Assembly (NCBI GenBank): GCA_947478785.1
Contig: CANJXI010000029.1
Location: 1 to 41,196, forward strand
Source: Caulobacteraceae bacterium
GTDB lineage: Bacteria; Pseudomonadota; Alphaproteobacteria; Caulobacterales; Caulobacteraceae
Direction of reading: 5' to 3'
DNA length: 41,196 nt
Positions within the stretch are counted from its first letter, which is position 1, and the number at the start of each line of letters is the position of its first letter. Below the pieces are notes generated by a model, which saw nothing but the letters and a program-made list of their open reading frames with translations, searched no databases and was not told where the DNA came from. The translations under genes were made by a program, and so were the position numbers. This document shows, one piece after another, positions 1-6,681 of this stretch.

Positions 1-60
1 CCGCGCCAGCCGACGCACCGCCGCCGCATCAAAGTCGTCCCGCAATACAATCGACCCCAT
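1..60 (-). CDS. IS630-family transposase, N-terminal fragment cut by window edge
   Basis: Twenty codons are visible on the minus strand, starting at the ATG whose complement ends at base 60 and running off the left edge. The peptide begins MGSIVLRDDFDAAAVRRLAR, which I recognise as the usual opening of IS630-type transposases in Rhizobiales and Caulobacterales: a helix-turn-helix DNA-binding region that precedes the DDE catalytic domain. The catalytic part is outside the window, so intactness cannot be judged. The transposase points away from the cox cluster. Its terminal inverted repeat should lie between base 61 and the gene at 161, but I could not fix the boundary. Confidence 0.7.
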   Translation of the reverse strand, partial: MGSIVLRDDFDAAAVRRLAR

Positions 61-104
61 CCGACCACTCCTCTCCAACAAGAAGCGTGAATCACTGTTC
101 GGCC

Positions 105-122
105 CTCAGGGGAATCCCCGAG
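105..122. repeat. small palindrome near the probable IS630 end
   Basis: A GGGG-AAT-CCCC hairpin extended by CTC/GAG lies between the transposase start and the next gene. It could belong to the terminal region of the insertion sequence. The other IS end is not in the window, so this cannot be confirmed. Confidence 0.3.
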
Positions 123-160
123 TCTGCGTCAGCGGCGCTTGGTATAAGGGGGAGTAGACC

Positions 161-1129
161 ATGTCCAAGACCCGAGCCGGCGCCGTCGCCATGGGGATCG
201 CCGCGTTGCTGCTGGCCGCCAGTCCCGCCGCCGCCCAGTACGGCATGGACAAGAAGGGGCCGAAGAACGCCGCCACGCCCGAGCTTCCCCACTGCGACAA
301 GCCGCTGGGCCGCGCCGCGGTCCAGGAGCCCGAGAACAAGTGGTGGACCGAGCTTGGCCTCTCCAACCCCGAGGCGCTGCTCAAGCTGTTCGCCGCCCGC
401 TCCAACTGCCTGCGGATCGTCGACCGCAACGGCGGGCTGGCCATGCGCAACCAGGAGGCCGACCTCGCCGCCTCCGGCGACCTGCGCCGCGGCGCCAACA
501 TCGGCCGGGGCCAGGTGGCCGCCGCCGACTTCTTCATCGTCCCCGACATCGCCAATTCCAACTCCAACTCCGGCGGCAATGCGCTGGGCGCCGTGGCCGG
601 CGCCTTCGGCAACCGGCTGGGCGGCTTCGGCGCGCTGGCGGGCTCGATCCGCACCAAGAAGTCCGAGGCCCAGGCGCTGATCACCCTGGTCGACGCGCGC
701 ACCACCGAGCAGCTCTATGTCGCCGAGGGCGTGTCGCAGAAGACCGACATCTCGTTCGGCGTGGGCGGCGGCGGGGGCGGCTACTCGGGCTTCGCGGCGG
801 CGGCCGGCGGCGGCTACGCCAACACCGAGATCGGCAAGGTGATCACAGCGGCCTATTTCAACGCCTTCGTCGACCTCGTGGGCTACATGCAGCGCAGCGC
901 GCCGACCGGCGAACAGGCGAGCCAAGCCGCCGGCATCGCCGCCTACACCGTCAAGCAGGGCCTGATCCTGCGCAAGGCCGCCACGCCGCAGTCGGCCTCG
1001 GTCCGCGACTTCAAGCCCGGCGACCTCGTCTATCCCACCGGCCAGAAGAACGGCATCTGGTGGGAAGTCGACGACGAGAACGGCAACCGCGGCTGGCTGG
1101 TCTCAACCGGTATCGGCCCGCGTCCGTAA
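161..1129 (+). CDS. secreted CsgG/HfaB-like protein with C-terminal SH3-like domain
   Basis: Encodes 322 residues. Residues 1-25 form a signal peptide (hydrophobic core, then SPAAAQ with likely cleavage after Ala25). The middle (about 85-200) has the pattern of CsgG/HfaB-type proteins, with strands around SNCLRIVDRNGG, a FFIVPDI strand and a segment ending in LITLVDARTTEQLYVAEG. A Gly-rich stretch (GVGGGGGGYSGFAAAAGGG) follows at about 200-220. The last 60 residues resemble a bacterial SH3 domain (GLILRKAATP, then WWEVDDENGNRGWLVS). The role is probably envelope-associated, but no lipobox cysteine follows the signal peptide, unlike true CsgG. The start is supported by GGGGGAG upstream. It sits between a transposase and coxC, a place where I would expect other cox assembly genes, so it may be an insertion into the cox region. 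The CsgG relation is inferred from pattern only. Confidence 0.7.
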   Translation: MSKTRAGAVAMGIAALLLAASPAAAQYGMDKKGPKNAATPELPHCDKPLGRAAVQEPENKWWTELGLSNPEALLKLFAARSNCLRIVDRNGGLAMRNQEADLAASGDLRRGANIGRGQVAAADFFIVPDIANSNSNSGGNALGAVAGAFGNRLGGFGALAGSIRTKKSEAQALITLVDARTTEQLYVAEGVSQKTDISFGVGGGGGGYSGFAAAAGGGYANTEIGKVITAAYFNAFVDLVGYMQRSAPTGEQASQAAGIAAYTVKQGLILRKAATPQSASVRDFKPGDLVYPTGQKNGIWWEVDDENGNRGWLVSTGIGPRP

Positions 1130-1152
1130 CGTTCGGCGCTTCCCTGCGCCAT

Positions 1153-1167
1153 TCCGCCCTTGGCGGA
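1153..1167. terminator. short hairpin after the CsgG-like gene
   Basis: TCCGCC-CTT-GGCGGA is a 6-bp stem with a 3-nt loop, 24 bases after the stop codon at 1129. There is no T run, so intrinsic termination is only a possibility. Confidence 0.25.
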
Positions 1168-1267
1168 CCGCCCTGCGCGGGGCTATAGCGTCAGCCGAAC
1201 CGGCCGCGCTCCTTCGGGGTGAGTCCGCGTACGGTTGCGTGTGATCTGAGAGGGGTTCGCTAGAGAC

Positions 1268-2143
1268 ATGGCCGCAGGCGTCAAGCACGACTACCACCTG
1301 GTCAACCCGAGCCCCTGGCCGCTGGTCGGCTCCATCGCCGCCACGGTCATGGCGCTGGGCGGCGTCACCTGGCTGAAGGGCATGTTCGGCCTGCCGGCGC
1401 ACACCTCCTGGCTGTTCTTCGCGGGTCTGGCGGGCGTGCTCTTCACGATGGGCGTCTGGTGGCGCGACGTGACGATCGAAGCCAACCAGGGCGACCACAC
1501 CCCGGTGGTCTCCATCGGCCTGCGCTACGGCATGATCCTGTTCATCGCCTCCGAAGTGATGTTCTTCGTCGCCTGGTTCTGGATGTTCTTCGAGATGGCC
1601 CTGTTCCACGGCCACCGGACGATCGGCTCCATCGAGGAGGTGCGCGGCGCCTGGGCCACCTGGCCGCCGCACGGCGTCGAGACGGTGCCGGCCTGGCAGC
1701 TGCCGTTCGTCAACACGCTCACCCTGCTGCTCTCGGGCACCACCGTCACCTGGGCCCACCACGCCCTGCAGACCGGCGACCGCAAGGGCGCCAAGTACGG
1801 CCTGATCCTGACGGTCCTGCTTGGGATCCTGTTCACGTCGATCCAGGCCTTCGAGTACCACCACATCTTCGAGCACCACTATTTCTTCGGTGGCGAGGGC
1901 GCGGAGAACTCCGGCCTCTATGGCTCGACCTTCATCATGGCCACCGGCTTCCACGGCTTCCACGTGCTGATCGGCACGATCTTCCTGACGGTCTGCCTGA
2001 TCCGGCTGATCAACGGCGGGTTCACGCCGCAGAAGCACTTCGGCTTCGAGGCCGCCGCCTGGTACTGGCACTTCGTCGACGTGGTCTGGCTGTTCCTCTT
2101 CGCCTTCGTCTACGTGATCTTCGGAGCCCACGTCGGGCACTGA
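1268..2143 (+). CDS. coxC: cytochrome c oxidase subunit III
   Basis: Encodes 291 residues, normal for the alphaproteobacterial subunit. It is an integral membrane subunit of the aa3-type terminal oxidase, which reduces O2 with electrons from cytochrome c. Visible hallmarks are the opening HDYHLVNPSPWPL, WWRDVTIEANQGDHTPVV, the acidic membrane helix SEVMFFVAWFWMFFE, TVTWAHHALQTGDRK, FEYHHIFEHHYFF and the last helix WHFVDVVWLFLFAFVYVIFG. About seven membrane helices can be read. It heads a co-directional run with DUF983, SURF1, thrC and an M16 peptidase, an arrangement known from Caulobacter relatives. The catalytic subunits I and II are not in the window. Its stop codon overlaps a dispersed hairpin. 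Confidence 0.97.
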   Translation: MAAGVKHDYHLVNPSPWPLVGSIAATVMALGGVTWLKGMFGLPAHTSWLFFAGLAGVLFTMGVWWRDVTIEANQGDHTPVVSIGLRYGMILFIASEVMFFVAWFWMFFEMALFHGHRTIGSIEEVRGAWATWPPHGVETVPAWQLPFVNTLTLLLSGTTVTWAHHALQTGDRKGAKYGLILTVLLGILFTSIQAFEYHHIFEHHYFFGGEGAENSGLYGSTFIMATGFHGFHVLIGTIFLTVCLIRLINGGFTPQKHFGFEAAAWYWHFVDVVWLFLFAFVYVIFGAHVGH

Positions 2144-2188
2144 GCGCGTCAGCAAAAGTGGGACCCGGTTTTTGCGTTCGACGCGCTC
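2142..2188. repeat. dispersed hairpin element, copy A, overlapping the coxC stop codon
   Basis: Outer arms GAGCGCGTC and GACGCGCTC enclose a second stem (CAAAA with TTTTG) around a GTGGGACCCGG core. A second copy of the same design is at 6090-6139 with different but still pairing inner arms. The first G of the outer arm is the second base of the coxC TGA codon. It could act as a 3' processing or termination structure. That role is inference. Confidence 0.75.
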
Positions 2189-2203
2189 AGAAACTTTTAG
2201 TGG

Positions 2204-2252
2204 GCGCGCCTTCCGGGCGGCGAACCGGGGGCCACTTCGCCTGAAGGCGCGC
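2204..2252 (+). promoter_or_regulatory. hairpin covering the ribosome-binding site of the DUF983 gene
   Basis: GCGCGCCTTC (2204-2213) pairs perfectly with GAAGGCGCGC (2243-2252). Inside it GGCGAA pairs with TTCGCC. The right arm contains the only Shine-Dalgarno-like run (GAAGG, 2243-2247), 7 bases before the ATG at 2255. If this RNA folds, ribosome access to the DUF983 gene would be restricted. It could alternatively be a decayed dispersed repeat. Confidence 0.45.
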
Positions 2253-2254
2253 TG

Positions 2255-2623
2255 ATGGCAAAGCCCAACCCTCTGCTGTCTGGGGCGGCCGGCCGCTGCC
2301 CCAACTGCGGGGAGGGCCATCTCTTCGAAGGTTTCATCCGCGTCGCGCCGGTCTGCGAGGCCTGCGGCTTCGACTTGGCCAAGGCCGATTCCGGCGACGG
2401 GCCGGCGGTCTTCGTCATCCTGATCGGCGGCTTCTTCGTGGCCTTCGGCGCGCTCTTCACCATGGTCGCCTACAACCCGCCGATCTGGCTGCTCTTGGTC
2501 ATCTGGCTGCCGATGACCCTGGTGGTCTGCCTGGGCCTGCTGCGGCCGTTCAAGGGGCTGATGCTGGCCGCCCAGTTCATGAACAAGGCCTCCGAGGCCC
2601 GCCGGGACCAGCCCGTCCCATGA
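2255..2623 (+). CDS. DUF983 family zinc-ribbon membrane protein
   Basis: Encodes 122 residues. Two CxxC pairs near the N-terminus (C15/C18 in RCPNCGEGHLF and C34/C37 in VCEACGFDL) form a zinc-ribbon-like motif. Two hydrophobic helices follow (about 50-72 and 75-98). DUF983 proteins are commonly found beside cox genes in Alphaproteobacteria, and a part in oxidase biogenesis is assumed from that context but not proven. The stop codon overlaps the SURF1 start by 4 bases (ATGA), which implies translational coupling. The start is preceded by a GAAGG ribosome-binding site lying inside a strong hairpin. Confidence 0.92.
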   Translation: MAKPNPLLSGAAGRCPNCGEGHLFEGFIRVAPVCEACGFDLAKADSGDGPAVFVILIGGFFVAFGALFTMVAYNPPIWLLLVIWLPMTLVVCLGLLRPFKGLMLAAQFMNKASEARRDQPVP

Positions 2624-3381
2624 CCACGGAATCCTGGGAGCCGCAGGTCCCGCCTGACGATCGACCGACGCCCGGCGCCAGGTTCTCCATCGGCCTGACC
2701 ATCGCCACCCTGATCGCCATGGCCCTGCTGATCGGCCTGGGCGTCTGGCAACTGCATCGCCTGACGTGGAAGGAGGGCCTGCTCGCGCACATCGCGGCCC
2801 TGCAGTCGGCCAGGGCGCGCCCGATCGGGCCGGTCCTGGACGGCATCGGCGCCGCCCGCGACGCCGACTTCACCCGGGTGTCCGTCACCTGCCCGGGCCT
2901 CGCCCAGGCGCCGGCCGTCGAGCTCTACACCATCCGCGACGGCCAGACCGGCATCCGCCTGATCTCCGCCTGCCCGGTGGCGGCCGCCCGCTACCGCACC
3001 GTGCTCGTCGACCGCGGCTTCATCCCCGACACCGTCGCCGGGCGCCCGCCGGTCGACCCGTCCGCCACCACCCCGCTCGACGTGATCGGCGTGCTGCGCG
3101 TGCCCGAGCACGGCAACTTCGTCACGCCGCCCAACCGCCCCGACCGCTGGTTCACCCGCGACGCCGCCGCCATGGCCCGCGTGCTGAAGGCGCCGCAGCC
3201 CGCGCCGGTCTTCCTGATGGCCGAGACGCCGACCAATCCCGAGTGGAAGGCGCTGACCCCCCAGGCCCTGCCGCTGGAGATCCCCAACCGACACTTCGAA
3301 TATGCGCTCACCTGGTTCGGCCTTGCCGCCGCCCTGGCCTGCGTCTATGCGGGCGACCTCTTCCGCAGGATCAAGGGTTAA
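2620..3381 (+). CDS. SURF1 family cytochrome oxidase assembly protein
   Basis: Encodes 253 residues with the classic SURF1 layout: an N-terminal membrane helix (about 26-47, ending in GVWQLHRLTWKEGLL), a periplasmic domain, and a C-terminal helix (YALTWFGLAAALACVYAGDL). Signature patches include a GxWQxxRxxWK-like start, VLVDRGFIPD, and NRHFEYALTWFGLA near the end. SURF1 proteins assist heme a insertion or stability of subunit I of the aa3 oxidase. Its start overlaps the DUF983 stop by 4 bases, and its TAA overlaps the thrC ATG by one base, so the cluster is probably one transcript. Function is well supported by family and context. Confidence 0.95.
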   Translation: MTTESWEPQVPPDDRPTPGARFSIGLTIATLIAMALLIGLGVWQLHRLTWKEGLLAHIAALQSARARPIGPVLDGIGAARDADFTRVSVTCPGLAQAPAVELYTIRDGQTGIRLISACPVAAARYRTVLVDRGFIPDTVAGRPPVDPSATTPLDVIGVLRVPEHGNFVTPPNRPDRWFTRDAAAMARVLKAPQPAPVFLMAETPTNPEWKALTPQALPLEIPNRHFEYALTWFGLAAALACVYAGDLFRRIKG

Positions 3382-4772
3382 TGCGTTTCGTCTCGACGCG
3401 CGGCCAGGCGCCGGCGGTAGGTTTCGTGGACGCCGTGCTGGGCGGGCTCGCCCCCGACGGCGGCCTCTATGTGCCGCAGACCTGGCCGCAGATCTCCCGC
3501 GAGGAGATCGCCGGCTTCGCGGATATGCCCTACGCCCAGGTCGCCGCCCGGGTGATCGGCGCCTTCGCCGAGGGCGAAATCGCGCAGGACGACCTCCTGG
3601 CCATGTGCGAGCAGGCCTACGCCACCTTCAGCCACGCGGCCGTCGTGCCCCTCGTCCAGCTGCGGCCCGGCGTCTTCATAGCCGAGCTCTTCCATGGCCC
3701 GAGCTTGGCGTTCAAGGACGTCGCCATGCAGATCCTGGCGCGGCTCTACGACCACATGCTGGGCGAGCGCGGCCGCACCCAGACCATCCTCTGCGCCACC
3801 TCCGGCGACACCGGCGGGGCCGCGGTCGAGGCCTTCCGGGGCCGCCAGAACGTCAAGGTCGTGGCGCTCTTCCCCGAGGGCCGGATCTCCGAGGTGCAGC
3901 GCCGGTTCATGACCACGGCGGAGGAGGCCAATGTCGCGTGCGTGGCGGTGAAGGGCTCGTTCGACGACTGCCAGGCCATCGTCAAGCAGGCCTTCCAGGA
4001 TCCGGTCCTGCGCCAGGCGGTGGACCTGTCGGGGGTCAACTCGATCAACTTCGCCCGCATCGTCGCCCAGGCGGTCTACTACTTCACCACCGCCGCCACC
4101 CTGGGCGCGCCGGCGCGCACCGTCTCCTTCTGCGTCCCCTCAGGCAACTTCGGCGACGCCTTCGCGGGCTACGTCGCCCACCGCATGGGCCTGCCCATCG
4201 GCCGGATCGTGGTCGCCACCAATTCCAACGACATCCTGGCCCGCACCTTCGAGACCGGCCGCTATGAGCGCGGGACGCTCACCCCCACCATCTCGCCCGC
4301 CATGGACATCCAGAGCGCGTCCAACTTCGAGCGGCTCTACTTCGAGGCCGGCGGCCGCGCCCCCGCCGACACCGCCCGCGCCTTCGAGGCCTTCGCGGGC
4401 GATGGCGCCATCGACGTGCCGCCCAAGGCCTTCGCCGCCATGCGCGAGCTCTTCCGGGGCGTCGCGACCGGCGAGGACGACACCCGCCGCGCCATCCTGC
4501 AGACCCTCGATGCGACCGGCCAGCTGATCGACCCGCACACCGCCGTGGCCGTTTCGGCGCTGGACCGCGTCGCCGACCTGACAGGCCCCGTTGTGGTCAT
4601 GTCCACGGCGCACGCCGCGAAGTTCCCGGACGATGTGGCGGCCGCGTCAGGCGTCACGCCCGGCCTGCCGCGCGGCGGCGCCGACCTGGCGGACCGCCCC
4701 GAGCGCTTCGACCGCCTGCCCGCCGAGGCGGAGACCATCAAGGCCTACGTCCGCGCCTTCGCGGAGGGCTAG
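3381..4772 (+). CDS. thrC: threonine synthase
   Basis: Encodes 463 residues starting at the ATG that overlaps the SURF1 stop. The opening MRFVSTRGQAP and GLAPDGGLYVPQTWP are typical of the long ThrC class. The PLP lysine lies in FHGPSLAFKDVAMQ, and the phosphate/PLP-contacting loops are SGDTGGAAVEAF and CVPSGNFGDAFAGY. The enzyme converts O-phosphohomoserine to threonine with PLP in the cytoplasm. It is transcribed with cox assembly genes upstream and an M16 peptidase downstream. That is a known syntenic block in this lineage, not a functional pathway. Confidence 0.97.
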   Translation: MRFVSTRGQAPAVGFVDAVLGGLAPDGGLYVPQTWPQISREEIAGFADMPYAQVAARVIGAFAEGEIAQDDLLAMCEQAYATFSHAAVVPLVQLRPGVFIAELFHGPSLAFKDVAMQILARLYDHMLGERGRTQTILCATSGDTGGAAVEAFRGRQNVKVVALFPEGRISEVQRRFMTTAEEANVACVAVKGSFDDCQAIVKQAFQDPVLRQAVDLSGVNSINFARIVAQAVYYFTTAATLGAPARTVSFCVPSGNFGDAFAGYVAHRMGLPIGRIVVATNSNDILARTFETGRYERGTLTPTISPAMDIQSASNFERLYFEAGGRAPADTARAFEAFAGDGAIDVPPKAFAAMRELFRGVATGEDDTRRAILQTLDATGQLIDPHTAVAVSALDRVADLTGPVVVMSTAHAAKFPDDVAAASGVTPGLPRGGADLADRPERFDRLPAEAETIKAYVRAFAEG

Positions 4773-4800
4773 GGCCATCGCCGCGCGCCCCACGCCGACC

Positions 4801-6051
4801 GTGCACCGCCTGGCCAACGGCGTCCGCGTGGTCTGCGACCCGATTCCGGGGCTGGAGACCGTCGCGCTGTCGGTGGTGGCCGGGCAGGGAGCCCGTTCCG
4901 AGGACGCCGCCCACTCCGGCTGGTCGCACCTCCTGGAGCACATGGTCTTCAAGGGGGCCGGCGGCCGCTCGGCCCGCGACATCGTCGAGGTGATCGAGGC
5001 GGCCGGCGGCCAGATCAACGCCGCCACCGGCTATGAGCGCACCAGCTTCCAGGTCCGCGCGCTCAGGGGCGGCCTCGACCTGGGCTCCGCCGTGCTCGCC
5101 GACCTCGTCCAGCGCCCGACCATGGACGCCGGCGACCTCGCCCGCGAGAAGCAGGTGGTGGGCCAGGAGATCGCCGAGGCCGCCGACGCCCCCGACGACC
5201 TGGTCTTCGAACTTGCCCAGGGCGCGGCCTTCGACGGCCAGCCGCTGGGCCGCCCGATCCTCGGCACCCCCAAATCGATCAAGGCCGCCACGCCCCAGAC
5301 CCTCGGCGCCTGGCGCGAGCGGCTCTACGGCCCGGCCACCCTGGTGGTCAGTGTCGCCGGCGCCGTCGATGAGGACGAACTCCTGAAGCTCGCCGAACGC
5401 GACTTCGGCCAGATGCGTGGCGAGGCCTCCGGGCCGGCCCAGCCGGCTCGGTTCGTGGGCGGCGCCCGGCCGCTCGCCAAACGGCTGGAGCAGGCCAACC
5501 TCGTGCTCCTGCTGCCGGCCGTCGGCGTCCGGGACCCGGGCTATTTCGCGCTGCGCCTGATGGCCGAGATCCTGGGCGGCGGCATGGCGTCCAGGCTCTT
5601 CCAGGAGGCCCGCGAGGTCCGTGGCCTGGCCTACGCCATCGACGCCTATTCCGAGACTTACGCCGACACCGGCGTCCTGGGCGTCTTCGCCGGCTGCGCG
5701 GCCAAGGACGCCGAGGAGCTGGCGGTGGTGGCGGCCGGCGAGATCGCCGGCATGGCCGAGGCGGTCAGCGACGCGGAACTCTCCCGCGCCAAGGCCCAGA
5801 TCAAGGGCGCCATGTTCATGGGCCGCGAAGGCGCGCTGGCCCGCGCCGAACAGGCCGCCGGCCAGGTCCTGCTGTTCGGCCAGACCCTGGACCCGCTGGC
5901 CGTCGCCGCCGAAATCGACGCGGTCACGCCGGCCGACCTCGCGGCCCTGACCGGCCAGATCCTGGCCCACCGCAAGTCCGCCGTCGCGGTCCTGGGTCCC
6001 AAGCCCGCGCTCGCCGCCGCCGAAGCCTTCGACCGCGCCCTCTTCGGCTGA
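4801..6051 (+). CDS. M16 family zinc metallopeptidase (processing-peptidase-like)
   Basis: Encodes about 416 residues from a GTG at 4801. The inverted zinc motif HLLEH is at residues 43-47, followed by the distal glutamate region EKQVVGQEIAEA. The C-terminal half carries the substrate-binding SRLFQEAREVRGLAY segment. This is one M16 unit pair, the size of a mitochondrial processing peptidase beta subunit or Bacillus YmxG. It probably acts in the cytoplasm on peptides. The start is uncertain: no ATG lies in frame near the N-terminus. The good ribosome-binding site GGAGGG (4763-4768, inside the end of thrC) stands 8 bases before an in-frame ATC at 4777, whereas the first conventional start is the GTG. 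It follows thrC closely and ends before a perfect palindrome. Confidence 0.92.
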   Translation: MHRLANGVRVVCDPIPGLETVALSVVAGQGARSEDAAHSGWSHLLEHMVFKGAGGRSARDIVEVIEAAGGQINAATGYERTSFQVRALRGGLDLGSAVLADLVQRPTMDAGDLAREKQVVGQEIAEAADAPDDLVFELAQGAAFDGQPLGRPILGTPKSIKAATPQTLGAWRERLYGPATLVVSVAGAVDEDELLKLAERDFGQMRGEASGPAQPARFVGGARPLAKRLEQANLVLLLPAVGVRDPGYFALRLMAEILGGGMASRLFQEAREVRGLAYAIDAYSETYADTGVLGVFAGCAAKDAEELAVVAAGEIAGMAEAVSDAELSRAKAQIKGAMFMGREGALARAEQAAGQVLLFGQTLDPLAVAAEIDAVTPADLAALTGQILAHRKSAVAVLGPKPALAAAEAFDRALFG

Positions 6052-6060
6052 GCAGGAATG

Positions 6061-6082
6061 TTGCTCCCCCATGGGGGAGCAA
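6061..6082. terminator. perfect 22-bp palindrome after the M16 peptidase gene
   Basis: TTGCTCCCCC-AT-GGGGGAGCAA is a perfect inverted repeat beginning 10 bases after the peptidase stop. It lacks a clear T run, but its place at the end of the cox-thrC run suggests a transcript end or 3' stabiliser. Confidence 0.55.
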
Positions 6083-6089
6083 CGATCTT

Positions 6090-6139
6090 AGAGCGCGTCA
6101 GGGTGAAGTGGATACCGGTTCACCCGTCCGACGCGCTCT
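6090..6139. repeat. dispersed hairpin element, copy B
   Basis: Outer arms AGAGCGCGTC and GACGCGCTCT are the same as in the copy at 2142-2188. The inner arms here are GGTGAA and TTCACC around GTGGATACCGG. Compared with copy A, both sides of the inner stem have changed while still pairing. This argues that the folded form is what is conserved. Confidence 0.75.
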
Positions 6140-6151
6140 AAACATTTGAGA

Positions 6152-6203
6152 TAGACCCTTTTCATCCGGTTCAAGTGATTCCACTTGAACCGGAAAGGGT
6201 CTA
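6152..6203. repeat. 52-bp near-perfect palindrome overlapping a stop codon
   Basis: The left arm runs TAGACCCTTTTC then ATCCGGTTCAAGTG. The right arm is CACTTGAACCGG then AAAGGGTCTA. About 23 bases pair on each side around an ATTC loop. The last three bases are the stop codon of the minus-strand gene 6201-6593. It sits between convergent genes and could terminate transcription in both directions. Related GGTTCAAGTG palindromes are, from memory, dispersed in alphaproteobacterial genomes. Confidence 0.75.
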
Positions 6204-6593
6204 GCAGGCGTAGGTCGAGCGGATCATCACGCGGCGCTGGATGTAGGGGTCCCAGACCCAGCGGCGGCTTTCGCAGACCCGGGGCTCGTAGTAGCCGCCG
6301 TCATAGTAGCCGCGATCGTAATAGCCCCGGTCATAGTAGCCGCTGCCGTACGAGCTCGACCCGCGATGCCCGCCATTGCTGGCGATGGCCGCGCCCAGCG
6401 CCAGGCCGAGCGCGCCGGCGGCGATCGCCGTGCCGGTGCTGTTGCCGCCGTGGTGGCGGTAGTCGCGATAGCCGCTGTAGCTGTTGTAGCCGTGCGAGCC
6501 GCGATAATGCTGCGCCTGGGCGGGGAGCGCCGTGGCGGCGACCGCGCCGCCGAAAGTCACCGCCGCCATGGCGGCTGTCAGAGCTTTTCTCAT
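6201..6593 (-). CDS. small secreted Gly/Tyr-rich protein with glycine-zipper-like segment
   Basis: Encodes 130 residues from the ATG at 6593, preceded by a good GGAGG site. Residues 1-33 are a signal peptide (MRKALTAAMAAVTFGGAVAA, then TALPAQAQ). After a His/Tyr/Gly-rich stretch comes a glycine-zipper-like hydrophobic patch (GTAIAAGALGLALGAAIASNGG), then a tandem YYDRG/YYDGG/YYEPR repeat. A compact end follows with two cysteines (VCESRRWVWDP and STYAC). Such proteins are common in Caulobacterales and are presumed to be periplasmic or surface proteins of unknown function. An in-frame extension to 6758 exists but lacks a ribosome-binding site and would hide the signal peptide. A direct repeat at 6660-6674 may regulate it. 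Confidence 0.8.
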   Translation of the reverse strand: MRKALTAAMAAVTFGGAVAATALPAQAQHYRGSHGYNSYSGYRDYRHHGGNSTGTAIAAGALGLALGAAIASNGGHRGSSSYGSGYYDRGYYDRGYYDGGYYEPRVCESRRWVWDPYIQRRVMIRSTYAC

Positions 6594-6659
6594 TCCGAGC
6601 CTCCAGAATTTGGGCCAGCCGTCGGGCTGGGTCGTGGTGAACAATGTATGACCCTGACT

Positions 6660-6674
6660 GAACGGGCGCTGAAC
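6660..6674 (-). promoter_or_regulatory. GAAC-N7-GAAC direct repeat upstream of the Gly/Tyr-rich gene
   Basis: GAACGGGC-GCT-GAACGGGC is a tandem 8-bp repeat with an 11-base period, 67 bases before the start codon at 6593. On the minus strand it reads GTTC-N7-GTTC, the spacing of alphaproteobacterial LexA sites, but the GC-rich centre is unlike good SOS boxes. A response-regulator site is equally possible. Confidence 0.35.
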
Positions 6675-6681
6675 GGGCGGG

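Noticed and set aside
4738..6072. 444-codon minus-strand frame opposite the M16 peptidase
   Set aside because: No domain pattern; explained by the codon structure of the peptidase gene.
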